A stretch of DNA of 5,256 nucleotides from Dehalococcoidia bacterium. Its GTDB lineage: Bacteria; Chloroflexota; Dehalococcoidia; SZUA-161. Of this stretch, positions 1 through 5,256 are shown piece by piece. Within the stretch, counting starts at the first letter, position 1. Every line of letters starts with the position of its first letter. A program made the translations under genes and the position numbers. The stretch lies in the NCBI GenBank assembly GCA_020344295.1, contig CP070819.1, positions 2,063,290 to 2,068,545 on the forward strand. Direction: 5' to 3'. The notes beneath the pieces are model-generated. The model was not told where the DNA came from and did not search any database. It was given only the letters and a program-made list of their open reading frames with translations.

Positions 1-268
1 CCTTTAAAATACGCTGCCCTGTACCTGTGGTAACATCGAGTGTAATGCCCAGTTTATTGGTATTGAGATATAGATATACCCCGCTCAACTCTGGATCCGG
101 TTGATCTTGAAGAAACGGTCCCCTCCACCTAACGCTATCCCCCCGACCTGGCTGCTCGATCTTAATAACCTCAGCACCGAGGTCTGCCAGCACCTTAGTG
201 CAGTAGGGCCCCGCCACCATACTACATAGCTCAAGCACCTTTAAATGACTCAGCGCGCCTTCTACCAT
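1..268 (-). CDS. Family III CoA-transferase (CaiB/BaiF type), N-terminal part, runs off the window
   Basis: I translated this partial gene by hand; 89 complete codons are visible and the rest lies beyond position 1. The start is ATG at 268-266, with a strong AGAGGAG ribosome binding site four bases upstream. The N-terminus has the hallmark family III pattern: LKVLELCSMVAGPYCTKVLA (residues 9-28), then DLGAEVIKIEQPGRGDSVR (29-47), and later LNTNKLGITLDV (68-79), matching the usual N-x-NK-x-x-ITLD block. These segments form the Rossmann-like CoA-binding part. Known family members move CoA between carboxylic acids (carnitine, formyl/oxalyl, bile acid, benzylsuccinate and methylacyl substrates) using an aspartate near residue 170, which is outside this window, so neither the substrate nor the catalytic residue can be judged. 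The usual family length is about 400 residues. The gene has its own candidate promoter and operator and appears separate from the upstream unit. Confidence 0.9.
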   Translation of the reverse strand, partial: MVEGALSHLKVLELCSMVAGPYCTKVLADLGAEVIKIEQPGRGDSVRWRGPFLQDQPDPELSGVYLYLNTNKLGITLDVTTGTGQRILK

Positions 269-272
269 ATCG

Positions 273-279
273 CTCCTCT
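273..279 (-). promoter_or_regulatory. Ribosome binding site of the CoA-transferase gene
   Basis: The minus strand reads AGAGGAG, then CGAT, then the ATG at 268. This near-consensus Shine-Dalgarno sequence fixes the start codon and is clearly stronger than the sites ahead of the other genes in this window. Confidence 0.75.
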
Positions 280-316
280 GTTGCATCTCACGGTTTTTAT
301 TACTGTGAATCACGTT

Positions 317-336
317 TTCTAAATTAGAATTTAGAA
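317..336. promoter_or_regulatory. Perfect 8-bp inverted repeat, candidate repressor operator
   Basis: TTCTAAAT (317-324) and ATTTAGAA (329-336) are perfect inverted copies around the spacer TAGA. The two-fold symmetric, AT-rich 20-base layout is typical of sites bound by dimeric helix-turn-helix repressors. On the minus strand it begins just downstream of the expected transcription start of the CoA-transferase promoter (around 344), where a bound repressor would block transcription. No regulator gene is visible in the window. An RNA hairpin in the leader is possible but would be weak because the stem is nearly all A-T pairs. Confidence 0.45.
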
Positions 337-350
337 TTTGACCTACTTAT

Positions 351-380
351 AGTATAACGGCCCGTCCTGAACGGGAGCAA
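351..380 (-). promoter_or_regulatory. Candidate sigma-70-type promoter for the CoA-transferase gene
   Basis: On the minus strand a -10-like TATACT (356-351) lies 18 bases after a weak -35-like TTGCTC (380-375). The spacer contains a small inverted repeat, CCCGT/ACGGG (361-375), that could also bind a regulator. The predicted start near 344 would give a leader of about 75 bases before the ATG at 268. The -10 match is good (5 of 6) and the -35 is poor (3 of 6), so this is a candidate only. Confidence 0.4.
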
Positions 381-419
381 GCGCATTTAATCTCGTGGTC
401 TAACCGGCATGAAATTTAT

Positions 420-447
420 ATAGGGGCGATCGGCTGATCGCCCCTAT
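420..447 (-). terminator. Perfect 12-bp hairpin after the VLRF1 gene, probable transcription end
   Basis: ATAGGGGCGATC (420-431) and GATCGCCCCTAT (436-447) pair perfectly around a 4-base loop. It lies about 40 bases past the stop codon of the VLRF1-family gene and before the promoter of the CoA-transferase, which is where the upstream unit should end. On the minus strand the stem is followed by ATAAATTTCAT, which is AT-rich but has no true U-run. It may therefore be an inefficient intrinsic terminator, a 3'-end stabilising hairpin, or a Rho-assisted end. The plus-strand flank is CCTCGG, so it is unlikely to terminate in that direction. Confidence 0.55.
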
Positions 448-488
448 CCTCGGCCATATACGTGTCGATCTATTTCTGAAAATGTGTC

Positions 489-1238
489 CTAGTTCACCTC
501 ACGCCAGCTAATGACCTCGCTGGCCCAGACCTCTTCTATCGCTGCTTCCAGCGTTGCCTGCTTCGGTGTACGGACATTCAACGTCCTTCTCATAACCCGG
601 TCATTGACTGACTTCAGAAATTCACATCGCCGGCGAAATGATAGCAGCGTGTTACGTTCCCCGCCATAGACCATATAGTCCAACTGCCCGACATAGGGTT
701 CTAGGCGCTCCCGTACCCGACCGCAAACACTGTCAAAGAAAAACTCAATCTGCTTCTGACGTCCTCGCGCAAAACGCTGTTGCGATGAGCCGCCCTTTTT
801 GTGTCGAGCGTGGATATGCCCCGTGCCAACTTTACTCGACACAAGACGATCGCCTTGAAACACCCCTATCGCGTATGCTCCCAGTCGCAGCAGTATCAAA
901 GCAACCATCAGTTCCTGTTTCAGAAGTGAGCGCAGAGCTTCGACGTCATAACTGCTACAGAATAGCTTCTCGGTGATTGAAAACGGCGGCAGTACTAGGC
1001 ATTTCTCTTCTTCACCCCAGAAAAGGATAGCACCTGTTTCCGAACGCGCAGCGGCGCTGGTAATTTCCAGAAGGGCCTCTGCTGTACCTGCTACGATACT
1101 AAGTGTTCTCTCTATCTCAGAATCAGCTAATCCCGGGGGCATATAGAATGATATCGCCAGCCCGCCAGCGGCATCCAACCGCTCGAGTAGATGAAGCATT
1201 CGCAGTCTTCCGATTTTACTCTGGCTGGATACTAGCAT
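489..1238 (-). CDS. VLRF1-family (Vms1/ANKZF1-like, eRF1-fold) peptidyl-tRNA hydrolase
   Basis: The 249-residue protein carries the diagnostic eRF1-like release-factor core. The lead-in strand GAYAIGVFQGDRLVSSKVG (120-138) is followed by HKKGGSSQQRFARGR (146-160) and an amphipathic helix with FFFDSV (166-171). This matches the catalytic loop and helix of eRF1 domain 2, but GGQ is replaced by GGSSQQ, as expected for VLRF1 proteins where a nearby glutamine (Q153 or Q154 here) is thought to do the work. Residues 180-249, with YMVYGG (188-193) and a charged helix, resemble the following eRF1 domain-3-like fold. Known relatives hydrolyse peptidyl-tRNA on stalled 60S/50S subunits. No signal peptide or membrane segment is seen, so it is cytoplasmic. 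It starts 30 bases after mutS2 and is probably co-transcribed. The ATG at 1238 has no clear Shine-Dalgarno and a stop codon lies 15 bases upstream; ATG at 1199 (residue 14) has GGAAG seven bases before it and may be the true start. The family call is from recognised motifs; the substrate in this organism is inferred. Confidence 0.8.
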   Translation of the reverse strand: MLVSSQSKIGRLRMLHLLERLDAAGGLAISFYMPPGLADSEIERTLSIVAGTAEALLEITSAAARSETGAILFWGEEEKCLVLPPFSITEKLFCSSYDVEALRSLLKQELMVALILLRLGAYAIGVFQGDRLVSSKVGTGHIHARHKKGGSSQQRFARGRQKQIEFFFDSVCGRVRERLEPYVGQLDYMVYGGERNTLLSFRRRCEFLKSVNDRVMRRTLNVRTPKQATLEAAIEEVWASEVISWREVN

Positions 1239-1268
1239 AAGCGTTATCTGTTACTACTGTGCCGTTGC

Positions 1269-3668
1269 TTACATCTTGACTATGGTAACTCCGTCGCCAC
1301 CTTCGCCCCGCTCCCCGGGACGAAAAGATTTAACCAGTGAGTGAGAATCAAGGGTTCCCCTGACGATCTGACGCACTGTGCCGGTTCCATAGCCATGTAT
1401 GATGCGAACTTGGCTCAGACCGGCCAGAGAGGCATCGTTAAGATACTGTTCCAATTCCGGAATCACCTCATCCGCTCTCTTTCCCCGCAGATCGAGCTCC
1501 AGCGTGGGTATACGCGTGCTCAGCTTCCTCTTTATCATCGGCGGTTCGGGAAGATTCTTTCCCGGAGGAGGTTTAATCTTCTCAGCTTCGTCCAAGCCCA
1601 TGCGAAGCCGTGTCTGCCCGATCTGAACCTCGATCTGGGCGTCCTCCTCCCTTATATCCAGGACAGTTCCCCACATATCCATATCAGCAAGCCACACCTT
1701 GTCGCCCACCTGGATCTCACCGGTATCAGCTTCCTCCGCTGTCAAACGACCACGTGCCGACTTGATCCTCGAGCTTACGCCCTTCAACTGCTCGCGTATC
1801 GCGGCCAGTGCCCGCTCGGCCTGCTCCATGTTCTCCTGTGACCTTGCTTTCTTTAATTCCGCCGCCGCATGGCGGATCTCCCTCTGCAGTTCCGCCGCCT
1901 CTCCGGCTAGCCTGTCCCTCTCCTCACGGAGCATTCGGTTCTCCTGCTCCTGCAGTCCTTTAAGCGCGTTCTCATATTGGACACGCAATCCCTCCGCCAC
2001 CCCTCTCTCTTCCTCCATGCCGTTTCTAAGTGCCTCAATTGCCAGTTTCTCACTCATAAGATCGGCAAGCAGTATTTCAATATCCTGACTGCCTTTCGAC
2101 ATCATATCCCTGGCGGAATCCACAATACCAGGCTCAAGGCCAAGGCGGGTGGCTATCGCCAGTGCATTGCTCCCGCCCGGAATGCCCATCGTCAGATGAT
2201 ATGTCGGCGCCAGCGTAAGGGGATCGAAATCCAGCGATGCATTTCGCAGTCCACCCGTTGCATGGGCGAATACCTTGAGCTCACTGAAATGCGTCGTCGC
2301 CACAACCATGTTTCCTCTCGACAGGAAATGGAGCAGGATAGCCCGCGCCAGTGCAGCACCCTCGTTGGGGTCCGTGCTCGTGCCCAGTTCATCAAGGAGG
2401 ACAAGGCCCTTTTCGGTGGAGGACTCGATAATGCGAACTATATTACCCATGTGCCAACTGAAAGTGGAGAGGGTCTGCTCAATGCTCTGCTCATCTCCGA
2501 TATCCGCGTATATTCCATCGAAGACAGGGATACAGCTCTCCTCACCTGCGGGAATAGGCATGCCTGCCTGAGCCATTAAAGACAGCAGTCCGATTGTCTT
2601 CAGTGCTACGGTTTTGCCTCCCGTATTCGGTCCGGTAATAATCAGTATTGAGTAGTCACTCCCCATCTCAATGGAGAGGGGCACCGCTTTCCCTGCGAGC
2701 AGAGGATGCCGCGCATTGGCGAGTTTAATTACACCCGCTTTCGCGGCGGCATTTCCATCATTAGTGAGATCGGCCGACCAGATCACGGGTTCTGTAGCGT
2801 TGGTCTTCTCCGCATACCGGGCCTTGGCCAGTTCCAGGTCCAGCTCTGCAAGTAAATCCACGTTCCGCGATATCTCAATCTCGTGCGCTCCCACCTGACC
2901 GCTCAGCGACGTCAGAATCCTCTCTACTTCACGCCTCTCCTCGATGGTCAACTGGCGAAGATCATTGCCCAGGTCAACAGTTGACCAGGGCTCGACAAAT
3001 ATAGTGGCCCCGGTATTAGACACGTCATGTACTATACCCTTAAGCTCCCTTCGAAACTCAGCTTTCAGGGGAAGAACATACCTGCCCTCTCTCTCCGTAA
3101 TGAAGTTCGACTGGAGAGCCTTTCTTCCCCTGGGTGACCTGATTATGGATTCCAGGCGATCAACTAACTGGTGTTGAGTCTCCCTTAACTGATTTCTGAG
3201 GTTGGCCAGTTTCGGCGATGCTGCATCCAGTAATTCACCTGTAGAAGAGAAACACCTACCGATTTCTTCCTCCAGTGAGGGTATCTCAACAATCTTACTC
3301 GCAATAGCCCAGAGAAGAGGAAGCTCATCTAATAGCTTGTGTAAATCCTTGCGAACATATCGCGCCGCAGCCAGCGTATATTGGATATTTACCAGATTTT
3401 GCGGCTCGAGAACCCTGCCCCGTGCCGCCAGAGCAACGGACTCACGAACATCCAGGGCTCCTCTAATCGAGAAGTCCGGCTCCATCGATAGCAGGCGGCG
3501 AGCCTCGGCCGATCTGGCCAGTGATCCGGCGACCAGGCCGGGATCAGGCGATGGCAGCAGATTCAGCGCAAGCTCCCGGCTTACCGGAAAAGAAGTGAAG
3601 CCGGCAAGTATCTCTCTGACCTTGTGGAACTCCAGCATCTCCAGGCTTTTTTCGTCCACTGTATCCAC
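1269..3668 (-). CDS. mutS2: Endonuclease MutS2 / ribosome-collision ATPase with Smr domain
   Basis: Full length at 799 residues (family usually about 780-790). In order: an N-terminal helical core and clamp (about 1-330) beginning with the typical LEMLEFHKVREIL (9-21); an ABC-type ATPase with Walker A GPNTGGKT (346-353), STFSWHM signature region (401-407), Walker B LVLLDE (422-427) and the switch histidine in TTHFSELK (458-465); a long Glu/Arg-rich coiled coil (about 535-640); a KOW-like beta domain (about 649-698) opening with VGDKVWLADM; and a C-terminal Smr domain (about 722-799) with LDLRG (725-729) and HGYGTGTVR (758-766). In Bacillus subtilis MutS2 binds collided ribosomes and promotes their splitting; in other species it has been described as suppressing recombination, with Smr as a nuclease. 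All motifs look intact. The start is GTG at 3668, because an in-frame stop lies 12 bases upstream; its Shine-Dalgarno is very weak. It lies between the epimerase and VLRF1 genes on the same strand. Confidence 0.95.
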   Translation of the reverse strand: MDTVDEKSLEMLEFHKVREILAGFTSFPVSRELALNLLPSPDPGLVAGSLARSAEARRLLSMEPDFSIRGALDVRESVALAARGRVLEPQNLVNIQYTLAAARYVRKDLHKLLDELPLLWAIASKIVEIPSLEEEIGRCFSSTGELLDAASPKLANLRNQLRETQHQLVDRLESIIRSPRGRKALQSNFITEREGRYVLPLKAEFRRELKGIVHDVSNTGATIFVEPWSTVDLGNDLRQLTIEERREVERILTSLSGQVGAHEIEISRNVDLLAELDLELAKARYAEKTNATEPVIWSADLTNDGNAAAKAGVIKLANARHPLLAGKAVPLSIEMGSDYSILIITGPNTGGKTVALKTIGLLSLMAQAGMPIPAGEESCIPVFDGIYADIGDEQSIEQTLSTFSWHMGNIVRIIESSTEKGLVLLDELGTSTDPNEGAALARAILLHFLSRGNMVVATTHFSELKVFAHATGGLRNASLDFDPLTLAPTYHLTMGIPGGSNALAIATRLGLEPGIVDSARDMMSKGSQDIEILLADLMSEKLAIEALRNGMEEERGVAEGLRVQYENALKGLQEQENRMLREERDRLAGEAAELQREIRHAAAELKKARSQENMEQAERALAAIREQLKGVSSRIKSARGRLTAEEADTGEIQVGDKVWLADMDMWGTVLDIREEDAQIEVQIGQTRLRMGLDEAEKIKPPPGKNLPEPPMIKRKLSTRIPTLELDLRGKRADEVIPELEQYLNDASLAGLSQVRIIHGYGTGTVRQIVRGTLDSHSLVKSFRPGERGEGGDGVTIVKM

Positions 3669-3676
3669 CCGAATTA

Positions 3677-3682
3677 ATTATA
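3677..3682 (-). promoter_or_regulatory. Consensus -10 box (TATAAT) just before the mutS2 GTG start
   Basis: The minus strand reads TATAAT at 3682-3677, eight bases before the GTG codon. Transcription from it would begin at or within one or two bases of the start codon, giving a nearly leaderless mutS2 mRNA, which would fit the lack of a Shine-Dalgarno. No good -35 box is found at 16-18 bases spacing (the 17-base position reads AATGAA), so the match may be chance in AT-rich DNA. Confidence 0.3.
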
Positions 3683-3698
3683 ACCATGCGAGAAACGC

Positions 3699-3720
3699 CT
3701 TCATTGCAGGCTCAATGAAG
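3699..3720 (-). terminator. 8-bp hairpin over the epimerase stop codon, possible attenuator
   Basis: CTTCATTG (3699-3706) and CAATGAAG (3713-3720) are perfect inverted copies around a 6-base loop. The stem includes the TGA stop of the epimerase gene (3714-3712). On the minus strand it is followed by GCGTTTCTC, with only three consecutive Ts, so termination would be partial at best. It could reduce read-through into mutS2 or simply protect an mRNA end. Confidence 0.35.
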
Positions 3721-4620
3721 TAGATTGCGCAACGCTGAGTCACAGTCTGTAAATTGAAACGTGTAGCCCATCTGCAGGAGACGTCCCGGTACTGCCCGCT
3801 GTCCATGAAGCAACGCGGCAGCCATCTCCCCCAGCATCACTCTCAGCAGGGGAGCAGGGGCCGGCATCAGTAATGGCCGTCCCAGTTGTTTACCCAGGCT
3901 GCGGGCAAATCCGGCATTTGTGACCGGATTCGGCGAGGCCAGATTGAAAGGGCCGCCGGCGGCCTCATTCTCAATAAGGAAACGGATTGCTTCCACCTCG
4001 TCCGCTATATGGATCCAGGGAAACCACTGACGTCCGCTGCCAAATCGCCCGGCGTTGAGGAACGGTACCGGAAAGATCATGCGGGATAAAGCACCACCCT
4101 CCATACTGAGTACGATTCCGGTCCTTATTGCTACCCAGCGAACGCCCATCTCCTGTAAACGGGATGTTGACGACTCCCACTCTACGGCTAACTGCGCCAG
4201 AAAATCCTGCCCCGGCGCCGTTTCTTCAGTGACCTCTTCATCACCGCAGTCGCCATAATAACCGATACCGGAAGCCTGAATGACCACTCGCGGTTTATGT
4301 TTCGCGGCCTCAATCGCAGCAAAAACAGCTCCGCCTGAACACAGGCGGCTGTCGCGTATAAGGCGTTTATGAGTACTGGACCAGCGCCGGGCCGCGATGT
4401 TTTCACCGGCCAGGTTGACTACGGCATCAGCGCCGTCCACAAGGGATGACCATTCGCCGGCGGTACGCCCGTCCCAGCGCTCGATACGCACCTCGCCGGG
4501 CAGTCCGGCATCCCGTCCGGGATAGCGACTGAGCACGACTACATCATGACCGTCGTTGGCCAAGTCGGCTGAGAGCGCCCGTCCTATCAGCCCTGTTCCA
4601 CCGGTAATTACGATCCTCAT
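3712..4620 (-). CDS. NAD(P)-dependent epimerase of the YfcH / TIGR01777 family with DUF1731 C-terminus
   Basis: From the ATG at 4620 the protein has 302 residues, close to the roughly 300 usual for this short-chain dehydrogenase/reductase subfamily. It opens with MRIVITGGTGLIG, the dinucleotide-binding Rossmann motif (GGTGLIG, 7-13). Family-specific blocks follow: NLAGENIA (69-76) with RRW (78-80), SGIGYYG (117-123) holding the active-site-region tyrosines, RTGIVLS (166-172), WIHIAD (202-207) and NLASPNPVTN (226-235). The end, with GEMAAALLHGQRAVP (264-278) and a final GY-x-F block, is the DUF1731 region. Family members such as E. coli YfcH and the SulA-like plant proteins have no settled substrate, so a sugar-nucleotide role should not be assumed. 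The start at 4620 is preferred because GAAGGTG precedes it and the Rossmann strand begins at once; an in-frame TTG at 4638 would add six residues. It is probably the first gene of the unit with mutS2 and the VLRF1 gene. It is cytoplasmic, with no signal peptide. Confidence 0.92.
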   Translation of the reverse strand: MRIVITGGTGLIGRALSADLANDGHDVVVLSRYPGRDAGLPGEVRIERWDGRTAGEWSSLVDGADAVVNLAGENIAARRWSSTHKRLIRDSRLCSGGAVFAAIEAAKHKPRVVIQASGIGYYGDCGDEEVTEETAPGQDFLAQLAVEWESSTSRLQEMGVRWVAIRTGIVLSMEGGALSRMIFPVPFLNAGRFGSGRQWFPWIHIADEVEAIRFLIENEAAGGPFNLASPNPVTNAGFARSLGKQLGRPLLMPAPAPLLRVMLGEMAAALLHGQRAVPGRLLQMGYTFQFTDCDSALRNLLH

Positions 4621-4623
4621 ATT

Positions 4624-4630
4624 CACCTTC
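4624..4630 (-). promoter_or_regulatory. Ribosome binding site favouring the ATG at 4620 for the epimerase
   Basis: The minus strand reads GAAGGTG, then AAT, then ATG. The AAGG core lies five bases from the ATG. This supports the shorter protein over the TTG start at 4638, which has no comparable site. Confidence 0.5.
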
Positions 4631-4638
4631 ACCGGCAA

Positions 4639-4795
4639 ATCGGCATCACACCGGTATCGACCAATATCTTAAGTCAATCTCACCCGCTTGTCGATGCTAT
4701 ACGCATGCACAGATGTCATCACGATCACTTCGAATACAGGAAGAGGTCAGGACATGGAGTTTGGTGGGCTGCCTGTTTGCTAAATGGGCTTTCAG
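4639..4795. other. Intergenic region with no supported gene
   Basis: This stretch lies between the terminator of the PKD-repeat gene and the epimerase. It should contain the promoter of the epimerase-mutS2-VLRF1 unit. On the minus strand a -35-like TTGACT is present at 4677-4672, but no acceptable -10 box lies at 16-18 bases from it, so I do not call a promoter. I find no RNA gene or strong inverted repeat here. Confidence 0.5.
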
Positions 4796-4816
4796 AAAAA
4801 GCGCCGCACGGGCGCC
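4796..4816 (-). terminator. Intrinsic terminator of the PKD-repeat gene
   Basis: On the minus strand, 12 bases after the stop codon, GCGCC (4815-4811) pairs with GGCGC (4805-4801) around a 5-base loop, extended by one G-U pair and followed directly by TTTTT (4800-4796). A short GC-only stem plus U-run is the classic Rho-independent form. It separates the PKD gene from the epimerase unit. Confidence 0.8.
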
Positions 4817-4828
4817 GGTCAATTAACC

Positions 4829-5256
4829 TCAGGTACGGCACCCGGTTATTCGGATGTAGCTCTTCTTGGTTAAGGTATTATCGCAGTCTCTGCCGGCAAC
4901 AGTAAGGCTAATCGAGTAGTAGCCGTTTTTACTGTATGTGTACTTTGGATTCTTCTTGGTGCTGTCGATTGTGCCGTCGCCATCTAAATCCCAGGCCCAG
5001 GTATCTATATCGCCCGTAGACATATCCGTGAATTGTACGGTCGTAACCCCGGTTCCGGCTGTCGTACTGGCGATAAAGTCGGCCATGCATTGACTGACAG
5101 GGTATACCCGTATGTAGCCGGTCCTGCTCAGTGTATGCTGGCAATCAGGTCCAAACACTGTGAGACTAACCGAATAGAGGCCCTCTCTCTTAAAAATGTG
5201 TGTCGGGTTTTGCTCGTTACTGTAAACTACGCCATCGTCGTCGAAGTCCCAAGCCC
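4829..5256 (-). CDS. PKD-repeat protein, C-terminal part only
   Basis: The frame is open from the right edge of the window to the TGA at 4831-4829, giving 141 complete visible residues, so the protein continues upstream outside the window. There are two tandem PKD-type beta-sandwich units. The first is cut by the edge and shows WDFDDDG (2-8) and YSVSLTV (27-33). The second is complete (about 53-137), with FTDMSTG (75-81), WDLDGDG (88-94) and YYSISLTV (112-119). Aligned cysteines occur in both (C38 with C124; C56 and C139), suggesting disulfides and export. PKD units are common in secreted or surface proteins, where they mediate binding or act as spacers. The DLDGDGTID loop (89-97) looks able to bind calcium. 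The chain ends right after the last repeat, with no LPXTG motif, membrane helix or other anchor. A GTG inside the frame at 5158 is not a credible start, since it would break a repeat. Enzymatic domains, if any, lie outside the window. Confidence 0.88.
   Translation of the reverse strand, partial: AWDFDDDGVVYSNEQNPTHIFKREGLYSVSLTVFGPDCQHTLSRTGYIRVYPVSQCMADFIASTTAGTGVTTVQFTDMSTGDIDTWAWDLDGDGTIDSTKKNPKYTYSKNGYYSISLTVAGRDCDNTLTKKSYIRITGCRT

Noticed and set aside
338..361. Plus-strand promoter from TTGACC near 338 and TATAGT near 349
   Set aside because: The spacing between the boxes is far too short and no plus-strand gene lies downstream.
638..976. Plus-strand open frame of 112 codons opposite the VLRF1 gene
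   Set aside because: It is antisense to a gene with clear family motifs, and its translation shows no family resemblance.
1341..3723. Several open frames of 75-200 residues on the plus strand opposite mutS2
   Set aside because: They lie wholly or almost wholly opposite a full-length conserved gene, show low-complexity Ser/Arg-rich composition typical of antisense reading, and have no recognisable domain.
4621..4638. Longer epimerase form from TTG at 4638
   Set aside because: TTG is a rare start with no ribosome binding site here, whereas the ATG at 4620 begins the Rossmann motif at once and has GAAGGTG before it.
4654..4677. Promoter for the epimerase unit from TTGACT at 4677-4672
   Set aside because: The only -10-like sequences nearby (GATACC, CGATAC) are 12-13 bases away, too short for a sigma-70-type promoter.
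4705..4905. Plus-strand open frame of 66 codons between the epimerase and PKD genes
   Set aside because: It overlaps the end of the PKD gene and its terminator, and its His/Arg/Cys-rich product looks random.
4829..5158. A separate 109-residue gene starting with GTG at 5158
   Set aside because: The frame stays open to the window edge and the upstream codons encode another PKD repeat, so the GTG is an internal valine.

Overview
This is a bacterial chromosome segment with every supported gene on the minus strand, so transcription reads from high to low coordinates. The gene mix is a full-length MutS2, an eRF1-like VLRF1 peptidyl-tRNA hydrolase, a YfcH-type NAD-dependent epimerase, a family III CoA-transferase and a secreted-type PKD-repeat protein. 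Together with the moderate GC content, this is most like Chloroflexota (Dehalococcoidia-like) or a related deep-branching terrabacterial lineage. That placement rests on recalled protein resemblance only and is low to moderate confidence. I see no mobile element, CRISPR array, tRNA or rRNA.

Layout in order of transcription. (1) 5256-4829 is the C-terminal end of a protein made of tandem PKD repeats, closed by a good intrinsic terminator at 4816-4796. (2) About 190 bases of non-coding DNA follow. (3) Next comes a probable three-gene unit: an epimerase (4620-3712), mutS2 (3668-1269) and a VLRF1-family gene (1238-489). The gaps are 43 and 30 bases, and a perfect 12-bp hairpin lies about 40 bases after the last stop. 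(4) A 220-base intergenic region (269-488) holds that hairpin, a candidate promoter and a perfect 8-bp inverted repeat placed like an operator. (5) A family III CoA-transferase begins at 268 and runs off the window.

The most interesting point is the pairing of mutS2 with the VLRF1 gene. MutS2 was long treated as a recombination protein, but in Bacillus subtilis it is now known to act on collided ribosomes, through its ATPase and Smr domains. VLRF1 proteins (the Vms1/ANKZF1 type in eukaryotes, acVLRF1 in actinobacteria) cut nascent chains from the tRNA on stalled large subunits. Placed next to each other, the two could form a compact ribosome-rescue module in which MutS2 acts on the collided ribosome and the VLRF1 protein frees the peptide. 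The two families are recognisable from the sequence. The joint pathway is inference. The epimerase gene ahead of them has no evident link to translation.
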